A DNA stretch of 64,000 bases, taken from NCBI GenBank assembly GCA_040510195.1, contig JBEVJK010000058.1, positions 1 to 64,000 of the forward strand. The letters run 5' to 3'. Position numbers and translations under genes: made by a program. The first letter of the stretch is position 1. Every line of letters starts with the position of its first letter. Under the pieces are notes generated by a model. That model saw only the letters and a program-made list of their open reading frames with translations, ran no database searches and had not been told where the DNA came from. This DNA is from JBEVJK01 sp040510195 (GTDB taxonomy: Bacteria > Pseudomonadota > Alphaproteobacteria > Rhizobiales > Rhizobiaceae). Below, piece by piece: positions 1-8,184 of the stretch.

Positions 1-1
1 C

Positions 2-238
2 AGTGACCTACATTTCCACGACCTGCGCGGCACCGCCATCACGATGCTGTGCGAGGCCAAATGCACCACGCCCATGATCGCTTCGATCACGGGCCACTCC
101 CTCAAGACGGTGACCACGATCCTCGACAAGTACTTAGCTCGCACTCGCGTTCTCGCCGGAGAGGCTGTGACCTTGTTCGAGAACGCAAAGAGCACAGAGT
201 TTGCAAACCGTTTGCAAACCAGGATCCCTAAGCCGTAG
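2..238 (+). CDS. Tyrosine recombinase/phage integrase, C-terminal end (cut by window edge)
   Basis: This is the last 78 codons of a tyrosine-family site-specific recombinase; the reading frame is open to the left edge of the window, so the gene is cut by the window and not necessarily broken. The conserved active-site pieces are visible in order: HDLRG (the HxxR box), TGHS (the second His region) and the nucleophile Tyr in DKYLART. Such enzymes integrate phages and genomic islands. The stop codon lies only 28 bases from the 3' end of an oppositely oriented tRNA-Arg gene, the usual arrangement for an integrase next to its own attachment site. The rest of the element would therefore lie to the left, outside the window. 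Family assignment is sure; the type of element is unknown. Confidence 0.9.
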   Translation, partial: SDLHFHDLRGTAITMLCEAKCTTPMIASITGHSLKTVTTILDKYLARTRVLAGEAVTLFENAKSTEFANRLQTRIPKP

Positions 239-266
239 ACAAGGACGCCTAAGTGGTTGAAAAGAT

Positions 267-343
267 TGGCGCGCCCGAAGAGATTCGAACTCCTGACCCC
301 CAGATTCGTAGTCTGGTGCTCTATCCAGCTGAGCTACGGGCGC
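267..343 (-). tRNA. tRNA-Arg (anticodon ACG)
   Basis: Read on the minus strand, the sequence folds as a complete tRNA. The 7-bp acceptor stem GCGCCCG/CGGGCGC, the D-arm with TAGCTCAGCTGG, the anticodon stem CCAGA/TCTGG around the loop CTACGAA (anticodon ACG, arginine CGN codons) and the T-loop GTTCGAATC are all visible. The discriminator base is G and the 3' CCA is encoded in the DNA. An ACG anticodon is normally edited to ICG by TadA. The 3' end faces the integrase gene end at 238. Confidence 0.95.
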
Positions 344-398
344 GCATAGGCCGCAAGGCCCCGACGGCCGAAAAGGCTCGGCCGCAATGGTGAGCAGC

Positions 399-427
399 TA
401 CCTAGCGATTGGCGTTCCAAATTGCAA
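399..427 (-). promoter_or_regulatory. Possible sigma-70 promoter of tRNA-Arg
   Basis: On the minus strand TTGCAA (427-422) and TAGGTA (404-399) are separated by exactly 17 bases and lie about 55 bases upstream of the tRNA 5' end. The match to consensus is moderate. Nothing else gene-like is visible between 344 and 559. Confidence 0.35.
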
Positions 428-559
428 GCCGGCGGCGCTTGAAAAAGGCCTGCGCTGCGCGGCGAGCCGCATGATGCGTCTATCCGCTCTCAATCGGAGT
501 TGATTTCGCGGTGAAAGCGCTGGCGACTAGACTGGCAGGCAAAGAGGAGTTCGCCAACG

Positions 560-1057
560 ATGAACCGACGTTTCCTGCTTCTCGCCGGCAGCGGCGCAGC
601 CATCATTGCGGTGGCCGCTGCGACCCGCCGCTTCGGCGCGGTCGGCCCTGCACAAGCAGAGACCTTCGAGGTGGCCAAGACTGCCGACGAATGGCACGCA
701 ACACTGTCGGCGGCGCAGTTCGCCGTGCTGCGCGAGGAGGATACGGAGCCGCCCGGCACTTCGCCGCTGCTCCACGAGAAGCGTGAGGGGGTCTTCCACT
801 GCGCCGGCTGCGACCTGCCGGTCTATTCCTCGAAGGCCAAGTACGAGTCCGGCACCGGTTGGCCGAGCTTCTGGGAGTCGCTGCCCGGAGCCGTCGGGCT
901 CAAGGAAGACAATTCGCTGTTCATGGCGCGAACCGAATGCCATTGCCGCCGCTGCGGCGGCCATTTCGGCCACGTCTTCGACGACGGGCCTCCGCCGACC
1001 GGCAAACGGCACTGCATCAACGGGCTGGCCTTGACCTTCAAGCCGGTCACGACATGA
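560..1057 (+). CDS. msrB: Peptide-methionine (R)-S-oxide reductase MsrB, exported
   Basis: MsrB reduces the R epimer of methionine sulfoxide in oxidised proteins. The 165-residue product has the SelR domain from about residue 40. Two zinc-binding CxxC pairs are seen at 81-84 (CAGC) and 129-132 (CRRC), and the catalytic Cys152 lies in RHCING, where RxCxN is the family signature. The first 33 residues form an export signal with a twin-arginine start (MNRRFLLLAG), a hydrophobic core and an AQA cleavage site, so the enzyme probably works in the periplasm. An extra Cys127 next to the second zinc pair may take part in regeneration. It converges on engB with a 4-base gap. Confidence 0.93.
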   Translation: MNRRFLLLAGSGAAIIAVAAATRRFGAVGPAQAETFEVAKTADEWHATLSAAQFAVLREEDTEPPGTSPLLHEKREGVFHCAGCDLPVYSSKAKYESGTGWPSFWESLPGAVGLKEDNSLFMARTECHCRRCGGHFGHVFDDGPPPTGKRHCINGLALTFKPVTT

Positions 1058-1061
1058 GGCC

Positions 1062-1715
1062 CTAGCGGCTGGCGGCTGCGGCAAGGACCGCCTCTCGCAG
1101 CTCGGCGATGCCGGTGCCGACCTCCGAGGAGGTGGCAAGCACCGACGGGAACGACGCGGGCCGGCGGCGGACCGCTTCGGCGGTCGTCTCGCGAAGCCGC
1201 TCCAGAGCCGGCGGCTTGATCTTGTCGGCCTTTGTCAGCACCAGCTGGTAGGAGACGGCAGCCTTGTCCAGGAGGTCGAGCACTTCGGCGTCGTTCTTCT
1301 TCAGCCCATGGCGGGCGTCGACGAGGAGATAGACGCGCTTGAGCGTGACCCGGCCCTTGAGATAGTCGAAAACCAGGCCCGTCCAGCGGTCGACCGCGTC
1401 CTTCGGCGCCTGGGCATAGCCGTAGCCCGGCATGTCGACCAGTGCCAGCGGCGGCAGGTCGCCTGCCTCGCCGGAGAACCCGTCGGGGACGAAGTAGTTG
1501 AGCTCCTGCGTGCGGCCTGGCGTGTTGGAGGTGCGTGCCAGGGCCCGTTGCCCGGTGAGCGCGTTGATCAGCGACGACTTGCCGACGTTGGAGCGGCCGG
1601 CAAAGGCGATCTCGGGCGGCCCTTCGGGGGGCAGGAAGCTCATCGCCGGCACGCCGCGGATGAACACCCACGGTCTGCCGAAGAGCTGAGGATCCAGGGT
1701 ACTCGCGTCGTTCAC
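1062..1715 (-). CDS. engB: Ribosome-biogenesis GTP-binding protein EngB/YsxC
   Basis: This is a TrmE-Era-EngA-EngB family GTPase of 217 residues, needed in other bacteria for assembly of the large ribosomal subunit. G-motifs are visible in order: GRSNVGKSS (P-loop, about 40-48), the G2 region RTSNTPGRTQ, DMPGYG (G3) and TKAD (G4). The start is taken as the GTG at 1715 because GGGGAGG stands just upstream and no ATG fits. The gene follows yidC by 14 bases in the rpmH-rnpA-yidC-engB order known from alphaproteobacteria, so it is probably co-transcribed with them. Confidence 0.93.
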   Translation of the reverse strand: MNDASTLDPQLFGRPWVFIRGVPAMSFLPPEGPPEIAFAGRSNVGKSSLINALTGQRALARTSNTPGRTQELNYFVPDGFSGEAGDLPPLALVDMPGYGYAQAPKDAVDRWTGLVFDYLKGRVTLKRVYLLVDARHGLKKNDAEVLDLLDKAAVSYQLVLTKADKIKPPALERLRETTAEAVRRRPASFPSVLATSSEVGTGIAELREAVLAAAASR

Positions 1716-1729
1716 GTTGCCCTCCCCGC

Positions 1730-3565
1730 CTATTCGGCCGGCGACGGCTTTTTCTTGAACAGCCCGGCGAGGTTGTCCCATAGCTCGATCTTGGCGCCCT
1801 GACGCTTCATGATCACGCCCTGCTGGACGATCGACAAGGAGTTGTTCCAGGCCCAGTAGATCACCAAGCCGGCCGGGAAGGTCGCCAGCATGAAGGTGAA
1901 GATCAGCGGCATCCAGTTGAAGATCATCGCCTGCGTCGGATCGGGCGGCGTCGGGTTCATCCGCATCTGCAGGAACATCGTCACGCCCATGATCAGCGGC
2001 CAGACCCCGATCATCAAGAAGGCGGGCACGGCGAAGGGCAGCAAGCCGAACAGGTTGAAGAGCGAGGTCGGATCGGGGGCGGCGAGGTCCTGGATCCAGC
2101 CGAAGAACGGCGCATGGCGCATCTCGATGGTCACGTAGAGCACCTTGTAGAGCGCGAAGAACACCGGAATCTGGATGAGGATCGGCCAGCAGCCCGCCAG
2201 AGGGTTGATCTTCTCCTGCTTGTAAAGCTCCATCATCGCCTGCTGCTGCTTCATCTTGTCGTCCGCGTACTTCTCGCGGATCTCGAGCATGGCGGGCTGT
2301 ACCTTCTTCATGTTCGCCATGGACACGTAGGACTTGTTGGCGAGCGGGAAGAAGATGAGCTTGACGATCACCGTGGTGGCCAGGATGGCCAGTCCGAAAT
2401 TGCCGAGCAGCTTGTAGAGGAAGTCGATGAGATAGAACATCGGCTTGGTGATGAAATAGAACCAACCCCAGTCGATCAGCAGATCGAACTCGCGGATCTT
2501 CCGGTCCGCCTGGTAGGCCTGGATGGTGCCCACCTCCTTGGCCCCGGCGAACACCTTGGTCTCCACCTCGGCGCTGGCGCCTGGCGCGACGGTGATCGGA
2601 TCGCTGATGAAGTCGGACTGATAGCGTGGCCGCGCGTCGGCAAAATAGGCGTAGCGCGGCTGGAAAGGCTGCGTCTCTGACGGCACCAGGGCGGCGGCCC
2701 AGTACTTGTCGGTGATGCCCAGCCAGCCATTGCTCGACTTGCCCGGCTTGACCTCCTTCTCCTTCTCGATCTTGGAGTAGCTGACCTCCTCGAGGCCCTC
2801 CTCGCCGGTGACGCCGATCAGCCCCTCGTGAAGCACGTAGGCGCTGGCATGCGTCGGCTTGTCGAAGCGGGTGACGCGACCGTAGTTGTAAAGGGTCACG
2901 GGCTGGGTGCCGGCGTTGGCGACGGAGTCGGCCACCGTGAACATGTAGTTGTGGTCGACGGCGATGGTGCGCCTGAACGTCAGGCCCTTGTCGTTGGTAA
3001 AGGTCAGCGTCACGGGCGTGTCGGGGGTGAGCGTGGGCGTGCCTTCGACGGTCCAGACCGTGTCGGCACCGGGGACGGCACCCGTCGTGGCGCTGCCGTC
3101 GAAGCCGATCTCCACGAACTGCCCGTTGGGCAGCACCGCAGGATTGAGCAGCTCGATGGTCGGCGAGTTCTTCTCCACCGTCAGGCGGTAGTCCTTGAGC
3201 CGGATGTCGTCCAGCCGGGCGCCTACGAGGTTGATGGAGCCCGAAAGGCGCGGTGTGTCGATCGGCACGCGCTGCGTCGTCGCCAGCGCGGCGTCGCGGC
3301 TCGCCTGCGAGGCCCCATCGGTGCCGGGAACGCCGGCGCTGCCGGGAACGGTGCCGGCGGCGCCGGGCGAGGCCGGACGGGCGACGCCGGGGGTCTGCTG
3401 GGGTGCGGGCACGGCCGCCTTGCTCTCGGCCTCGACCCGCTCCGCCTCGACGCGCGCGGCCTCGCGCTGCGCCTCGATGCGCGGGTTCATGTAGAAGACC
3501 TGCCACAGCGTCAGGATCAGCACGGACAGCGCGATGGTGATGAAGAAGTTGCGGTTGTTTTCCAT
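1730..3565 (-). CDS. yidC: Membrane protein insertase YidC
   Basis: YidC inserts and folds inner-membrane proteins, alone or with SecYEG. The 611-residue protein has an N-terminal transmembrane anchor (about 5-24). A Pro/Ala-rich spacer follows, then a large periplasmic domain of the gram-negative type (about 75-355) and the conserved C-terminal hydrophobic core with five transmembrane segments from about 370, ending in a Lys-rich tail (FKKKPS). Length is normal for alphaproteobacterial YidC. It starts 9 bases after the rnpA stop; the small yidD gene often found between rnpA and yidC in other bacteria is absent here. Confidence 0.97.
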   Translation of the reverse strand: MENNRNFFITIALSVLILTLWQVFYMNPRIEAQREAARVEAERVEAESKAAVPAPQQTPGVARPASPGAAGTVPGSAGVPGTDGASQASRDAALATTQRVPIDTPRLSGSINLVGARLDDIRLKDYRLTVEKNSPTIELLNPAVLPNGQFVEIGFDGSATTGAVPGADTVWTVEGTPTLTPDTPVTLTFTNDKGLTFRRTIAVDHNYMFTVADSVANAGTQPVTLYNYGRVTRFDKPTHASAYVLHEGLIGVTGEEGLEEVSYSKIEKEKEVKPGKSSNGWLGITDKYWAAALVPSETQPFQPRYAYFADARPRYQSDFISDPITVAPGASAEVETKVFAGAKEVGTIQAYQADRKIREFDLLIDWGWFYFITKPMFYLIDFLYKLLGNFGLAILATTVIVKLIFFPLANKSYVSMANMKKVQPAMLEIREKYADDKMKQQQAMMELYKQEKINPLAGCWPILIQIPVFFALYKVLYVTIEMRHAPFFGWIQDLAAPDPTSLFNLFGLLPFAVPAFLMIGVWPLIMGVTMFLQMRMNPTPPDPTQAMIFNWMPLIFTFMLATFPAGLVIYWAWNNSLSIVQQGVIMKRQGAKIELWDNLAGLFKKKPSPAE

Positions 3566-3573
3566 CAGGGGCC

Positions 3574-3930
3574 CTAACGCGTTGCGCGGATGCGTCGAGA
3601 CAGCTCGGACACCAGCGTCGCGAACGGAGCGCGCACGATCTCCCCGCGCCCGACGATCACATAGTCATTGCCGGCCAGCATGTCACCTGCGGCATGTCGA
3701 CGAACGGCCTCGCGCAGGCGGCGGCGGATCCGGTTTCGTTGCACCGCGTTGCCGGCTTTCTTGGTCACCGTCAGGCCGAAGCGAGGCGGTTTTGCGTCGC
3801 CTCGCCCCAGCACTTCGAGCAGGAACAGCCGCCCGCGGCGCTTCTCGCCACGGCGGACGGCCAGAAACTCCGCGCGCTTGCGAAGCTTGGCGGGTGCGGT
3901 CGTCGCCCCGGGCTTGCCGGTCTCCGGCAA
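3574..3930 (-). CDS. rnpA: Ribonuclease P protein component
   Basis: RnpA is the protein subunit of RNase P, which matures tRNA 5' ends. The 118-residue basic protein shows the RNR signature (NAVQRNRIRRRLREAVR) that contacts the catalytic RNA. No ATG lies in frame; the TTG at 3930 is chosen because GAGGG stands 8-9 bases upstream, directly after the rpmH stop 14 bases away. It is co-transcribed with rpmH upstream and yidC downstream. Confidence 0.93.
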   Translation of the reverse strand: MPETGKPGATTAPAKLRKRAEFLAVRRGEKRRGRLFLLEVLGRGDAKPPRFGLTVTKKAGNAVQRNRIRRRLREAVRRHAAGDMLAGNDYVIVGRGEIVRAPFATLVSELSRRIRATR

Positions 3931-3944
3931 GTCTGGTCGCCCTC

Positions 3945-4079
3945 TCAGGCGGAAAGCCGCTTGCGGCCGCGGTTGCGGCGAGCGGCAACGACGCCCCGCC
4001 CGCCCTTGGTGGCCATGCGGGCGCGAAAGCCATGCCGACGCTTGCGGACAAGCTTGGAAGGTTGGTAGGTGCGCTTCAT
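3945..4079 (-). CDS. rpmH: 50S ribosomal protein L34
   Basis: This 44-residue basic protein matches L34 over its whole length (MKRTYQPSKL at the start, then HGFRARMATKGGR and a short Lys/Arg tail). L34 is a structural protein of the large ribosomal subunit that binds 23S rRNA. It is the first gene of the leftward rpmH-rnpA-yidC-engB transcription unit, and a near-consensus promoter stands about 120 bases upstream. Confidence 0.98.
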   Translation of the reverse strand: MKRTYQPSKLVRKRRHGFRARMATKGGRGVVAARRNRGRKRLSA

Positions 4080-4200
4080 TTGTTTGATACCGCGGCGTGC
4101 GGCCCTTCTTGGTTCTGTCGCTATGAACAGGAGCGTTCGCCGGGGCCGACAGAGCACGCAAAAAGGTGCGCGCCGATTGCTCGGCCCGAGCGTCGCCGGG

Positions 4201-4229
4201 CTTATAGGAACAAGGGACGGCGAAGTCAA
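4201..4229 (-). promoter_or_regulatory. Sigma-70-type promoter of the rpmH operon
   Basis: On the minus strand TTGACT (4229-4224) and TATAAG (4206-4201) are separated by exactly 17 bases, an almost ideal housekeeping promoter. It points at rpmH and would leave a leader of roughly 115 bases. The rest of the 327-base gap 4080-4406 shows no convincing gene or terminator; the stretch beside 4407 must also hold the promoter of the rightward TVP38 gene. Confidence 0.75.
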
Positions 4230-4406
4230 TCGTGGGAGCGAACCCCTGCAAACGGCGTCGCGCCAGGCTCGCGGCACGGTGACCGGCCGTCGTTGGGCGG
4301 TCAAAACCCGGTGATGCGGCGCCGGACGGCTTGCCTCGCAGCCTTCCGTGGCTCATCTGAGGCGGGAAAGGCGGCCCCAGACCGCCTCCCCGGCAAAGGA
4401 CGCGAC

Positions 4407-5198
4407 ATGGCCAAGGCGGCGGCTTCGACCGCAAGCAGCGAGGAGCGGACGGTCGTGCCCAGACGCCGCGGCGCCTGGCGCTTCCTGCCGATCGCGCTGA
4501 TCGCAGCCGGCCTTGCGGCGGGGAGCGCGCTGGGCTGGACGCGCGCGCTGAGCCTCGCCTCCCTCGCCGACAGCCGGGACATGCTCCAGGCCCTGGTCGC
4601 GGCGCATCCGTTCGCCGCCCCGCTCGGTTACGTGGCGGTCTACGCTGCGGCGGTCGCCTTCTCGTTCCCGGCGGCCTCGGTGCTGACGATCATCGGCGGC
4701 TTCCTGTTCGGCTGGGCCCTCGGTGCGGCGCTTGCCGTGGTCGCTGCGACCGTGGGAGCCACGGCGCTGTTTTCGGCGGCACGGACCGCCTTCGGTGAGG
4801 GACTCAAGGAGCGGCTCTCCGGGATTTCCGCCAAGCTCGCCGACGGCTTCGAGCGCGACGCCTTCGCTTTCCTGCTGGTGCTGAGGCTGGCGCCGTTCAT
4901 CCCCTTCGTGGCCGTCAACATCGCACCGGCCCTGTTTCACGTGCGGCTGAAGACCTTCGTCGCCGCCACCGCCATCGGCATCGTGCCCGGCGCCATCGCC
5001 TATGCCTGGCTGGGCGAAGGGCTGGGCAGCGTGCTCGCCGCCGCAGCCGCCGCCGGGCGGCATGTCAAGGTCAAGGACCTGGTGACGCCCGAGATCACGG
5101 TCGCCTTCGCCCTGCTGTCGCTTGTTGCGCTCGTCGCCGCCATCGTAAAGAGGCGGTGGGGAACGGGCGCAGCCGGCGACGGCTCGACCGGACGCTGA
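4407..5198 (+). CDS. TVP38/TMEM64 (SNARE-associated/DedA-like) membrane protein
   Basis: This 263-residue integral membrane protein has a short basic N-terminus (about 1-28), one transmembrane helix (about 29-48) and the VTT/SNARE-associated domain with its hydrophobic GGFLFGWALGA segment. A further conserved stretch follows (LRLAPFIPFVAVNIAPALF), with a C-terminal helix at the end. Members of this superfamily are linked to lipid scrambling and membrane homeostasis; the substrate here is unknown. ATG 4407 follows AAAGGA at good spacing; the longer upstream reading frame lacks any such support. It is followed after 20 bases by a flavin disulfide reductase gene, a pairing (or fusion) seen in several bacteria, so the two probably act together. 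Confidence 0.85.
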   Translation: MAKAAASTASSEERTVVPRRRGAWRFLPIALIAAGLAAGSALGWTRALSLASLADSRDMLQALVAAHPFAAPLGYVAVYAAAVAFSFPAASVLTIIGGFLFGWALGAALAVVAATVGATALFSAARTAFGEGLKERLSGISAKLADGFERDAFAFLLVLRLAPFIPFVAVNIAPALFHVRLKTFVAATAIGIVPGAIAYAWLGEGLGSVLAAAAAAGRHVKVKDLVTPEITVAFALLSLVALVAAIVKRRWGTGAAGDGSTGR

Positions 5199-5218
5199 TC
5201 CTCCACCGGGACCTTGCC

Positions 5219-6646
5219 ATGGCCGAGCTCGTAACGCCCGACATCTGCGTCATCGGCGCCGGTTCCGGCGGCCTGTCGGTGGCCGCCGCGGCAGCGGCGT
5301 TCGGCGTCGGCGTGGTGTTGATCGAGAAAGGCGAGATGGGCGGCGACTGCCTGAACTTCGGCTGCGTGCCGTCGAAGGCGCTGCTCGCCGCCGCCCGCCA
5401 AGCCCAGACGCTGAGGCAGGGCGCCGCCTTCGGCATTGCCGACGTCGAGCCGACGGTCGACTTCGCGGCCGTGGCGCGGCACGTTGAGGCGACGATCGCC
5501 GAGATCGCGCCCAACGACTCGGCCGCCCGCTTCACGGCGCTGGGGGTGCAGGTCATGCGCGCCGAGGCATGCTTCGTCGACCGGCGGACCGTCGCCGCCG
5601 GCGACCGGCTGATACGGGCGCGGCGCTTCGTCATCGCCACCGGCTCGGCACCGCGCATCCCGCCCATCCCGGGGCTCGCGCAGGTGGCCTTTCTCACCAA
5701 CGAGACGATCTTTGCGCTGCGGAAGCGGCCTGCCCATCTGCTGGTGATCGGCGCCGGACCGGTCGGCCTGGAGCTGGCGCAGGCGTTCCGCCGGCTCGGC
5801 TCTGAGGTGACGGTCATCGAGGCGGCCCGGCCGCTTGCCACCGCAGACCCCGAGGCGGCCGCCGTGGTAACCGGCGCACTGGCGCGTGAAGGGGTTCGCC
5901 TGCTCGCGCCGGCGACCGTCGTCGAGGCCCGCAAGCAGGGCCGGAGCGGCGTCCGGCTGCTCGTCGAGACCGCTGGCCGCGAGCACCGCCTCGACGGCTC
6001 CCACCTGCTGGTCGCCGCCGGCCGCCGCCCGAATGTCGAGGGCCTCGGGCTCGATGTCGCCGGCATCGCCTACGACGAGAAGGGCATTGCCGTCGGCAAC
6101 CGGCTGCGCACCACCAACCGGCGCGTCTATGCGGTGGGCGACGTCGCCGGCGGTCCGCAATTCACCCATGTCGCGGGCTACCACGCGTCGCTCGTCGTCC
6201 GAGCCCTGCTCTTCCGCCTGCCCATCCGGGTCGACCCGACGATCATCCCGCGAGTGACCTTCACCGACCCCGAGCTGGCCGAAATCGGGTCGAGCGAGGC
6301 GGAGGCGGAGGCCCGCGGCATCCTGGCGCACGTGCTGCGCTGGCCCTTTTCCGAGAACGACCGGGCGCGCACCGAGCGGCGGACCGAGGGCCACATCAAG
6401 GTGCTCGCGGATCGCCGCGGCCGCATCCTCGGCGCGTCGATCGTCGGCAGCGGCGCCGGGGAGATGATCGGCCTTTGGGGCCTGGCGATCGGCCAGCGGC
6501 TGACGCTGAAGGACATGGCGGGTTGGCTGCCGGCGTATCCGACCACCGGCGAAATTGGCAGACGCGCCGCGATCGCTTATTTTGCGCCGATGACGCTCAA
6601 GGCGTCGGTCCGCCGCCTCGTCCGCCTGCTCAGCCGCTTCGGCTGA
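5219..6646 (+). CDS. FAD-dependent pyridine nucleotide-disulfide oxidoreductase (mercuric reductase/lipoamide dehydrogenase-like)
   Basis: This 475-residue class I disulfide reductase has an FAD site GAGSGG at 13-18, the redox-active pair C44-LNFG-C49, an NAD(P)-binding GAGPVGLELA motif in the middle, a second FAD motif AVGDVAGG and a C-terminal dimerisation domain. It lacks the vicinal C-terminal cysteines of true MerA. The usual active-site His-Pro near the C-terminus is replaced by AYPTTGE, so it is unlikely to be a standard lipoamide dehydrogenase or mercuric reductase. The upstream neighbour is a TVP38-type membrane protein, suggesting a membrane-linked electron-transfer task. The start is ATG 5219 (MAELV), giving the usual N-terminus just before the FAD motif. 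Confidence 0.87.
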   Translation: MAELVTPDICVIGAGSGGLSVAAAAAAFGVGVVLIEKGEMGGDCLNFGCVPSKALLAAARQAQTLRQGAAFGIADVEPTVDFAAVARHVEATIAEIAPNDSAARFTALGVQVMRAEACFVDRRTVAAGDRLIRARRFVIATGSAPRIPPIPGLAQVAFLTNETIFALRKRPAHLLVIGAGPVGLELAQAFRRLGSEVTVIEAARPLATADPEAAAVVTGALAREGVRLLAPATVVEARKQGRSGVRLLVETAGREHRLDGSHLLVAAGRRPNVEGLGLDVAGIAYDEKGIAVGNRLRTTNRRVYAVGDVAGGPQFTHVAGYHASLVVRALLFRLPIRVDPTIIPRVTFTDPELAEIGSSEAEAEARGILAHVLRWPFSENDRARTERRTEGHIKVLADRRGRILGASIVGSGAGEMIGLWGLAIGQRLTLKDMAGWLPAYPTTGEIGRRAAIAYFAPMTLKASVRRLVRLLSRFG

Positions 6647-6690
6647 GCGGCGCGACGGGACGGCGGCGGTTCGCGAAGGGAATGGAGCTC

Positions 6691-8169
6691 ATGACACAGC
6701 CCGGGGCCGAAGCGGCGCCGCGCGTGCCCGACCAGCGGAAGGTCCCGCTGTCGCGGGGGCTGTCGACCAAGCTCTTGCTGCTGACGATTCTGTTCGTGCT
6801 GATCGCCGAGGTGCTGATCTTCATCCCCTCGATCGCCAATTTCCGGCTGCGTTGGCTGGAGGAGCGGCTGAGCACCGCGGCCGCCGTCAGCGTCGTGCTG
6901 ATACCGTCGTCCAACCTGCCGCGCAGCACGCAGGACGAGGTGCTGATGTCGCTCGGCGCCAAGGCGATCGCCGTGCGCGACGGCGGCACGGCCCGCCTGC
7001 TGGTCATCGCGGAGATGCCGCCCGACGTCGACGAGCATGTCGACCTGGCCAAGACCGGGCCGATAGAGGCGATGGCGCGGGCGCTCGACACCGCGATCTT
7101 CGGCGGCGACCGCATGCTGCGCGTCTTCGGCAAGGTCGGGGACAGCGACAAGGAATTCGAGCTGATCATCCCCGACGCCAAGCTGCGCCAGGCGATGCTG
7201 ACCTATTCGCGCAACGTCGCCGTCCTGTCGCTGATCATCTCGCTCATCACGGCAGCGCTCGTCTTCCTGTCCATCAACTGGATCATGATCCGCCCGGTGC
7301 GCGAGATGACACGCTCCATGCTGGCCTTCACCGAGGTGCCGGACGACCCGGCCCGGGTCATCCGCCCGGAGGACCGCGGCGACGAGATCGGCGTGGCCGA
7401 ACGCGAGCTGGCCGGCATGCAGGCGCGCTTGCAGCAGATGCTGGCCGAGCAGAAGCACCTGGCCGATCTCGGTCTCGCCGTGTCGAAGATCAACCACGAC
7501 ATGCGCAACATCCTCGCCTCGGCGCAGCTGATGTCGGACCGGCTGGCGACCGTCAGGGACCCGTCGGTCCAGTCGTTCGCCCCCAAGCTGGTGCGCACGC
7601 TCGACCGCGCCATCGCTTATACGGAGGGCGTGCTGGCCTATGGCAGGACCCAGGAGGCGGCGCCGGCGAGACGCCGTCTGAAGCTCAGGCTGCTGGTCGA
7701 CGAGGTGCACGGCCTGCTGGGCATCGATCCGGCCGGCGGGATCGAGTTCGAGAACGCGGTCGAGCCCGGCTTCGAGGTCGACGCCGATTCGGACCAGCTG
7801 TTCCGGGTGCTCACCAATCTCTGCCGCAACGCGGTGCAGGCGATGGCCGCAGACCGCGAGCCGGCGCTGGTGCGACGCCTGTCGGTGTTGGCGGAACGCA
7901 GCGGCAGCGTGGCGCGCATCCTGGTCACCGACACCGGTCCGGGCCTGCCGCAGAAGGCGCGTGCCAACCTGTTCGCCGCATTCCGCGGCTCGGCCCGCAG
8001 TGGCGGTACGGGGCTGGGACTGGCCATCGCCCAGGAGCTGGTGCGCGCCCATGGCGGCGCGCTGGAGCTGGTCGAGAGCGTCGGCGGACGCACGGTGTTC
8101 GCCATCACCATCCCAGACCAGCCGGTCAAGCTGGACGAGGCGCGCAGCGCGCTGAGACGGCCGGCCTGA
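6691..8169 (+). CDS. Orphan sensor histidine kinase with HAMP domain
   Basis: This 492-residue membrane kinase has a transmembrane helix at about 25-45, a periplasmic sensor region of about 145 residues, a second helix (about 180-200), a HAMP linker (about 200-255), a phospho-acceptor box with His269 (KINHDMRN) and an ATPase domain. The N box (NLCRNAVQA), G1 (DTGPGLP) and G2 (GTGLGLA) are present. The kinase appears intact. No response regulator is encoded next to it, so its partner is unknown. Start ATG 6691 is preferred over ATG 6682 because GAAGGG lies 10 bases before it and only one base before the other. Confidence 0.88.
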   Translation: MTQPGAEAAPRVPDQRKVPLSRGLSTKLLLLTILFVLIAEVLIFIPSIANFRLRWLEERLSTAAAVSVVLIPSSNLPRSTQDEVLMSLGAKAIAVRDGGTARLLVIAEMPPDVDEHVDLAKTGPIEAMARALDTAIFGGDRMLRVFGKVGDSDKEFELIIPDAKLRQAMLTYSRNVAVLSLIISLITAALVFLSINWIMIRPVREMTRSMLAFTEVPDDPARVIRPEDRGDEIGVAERELAGMQARLQQMLAEQKHLADLGLAVSKINHDMRNILASAQLMSDRLATVRDPSVQSFAPKLVRTLDRAIAYTEGVLAYGRTQEAAPARRRLKLRLLVDEVHGLLGIDPAGGIEFENAVEPGFEVDADSDQLFRVLTNLCRNAVQAMAADREPALVRRLSVLAERSGSVARILVTDTGPGLPQKARANLFAAFRGSARSGGTGLGLAIAQELVRAHGGALELVESVGGRTVFAITIPDQPVKLDEARSALRRPA

Positions 8170-8184
8170 CGCCCCCGCCCCGCT

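Noticed and set aside
1062..3506. Open frame of more than 800 codons on the minus strand that covers engB and then continues through the yidC region in another frame
   Set aside because: Only the last 217 codons are the real EngB; the rest is an Arg/Pro/Gly-rich shadow of yidC caused by high G+C at third positions.
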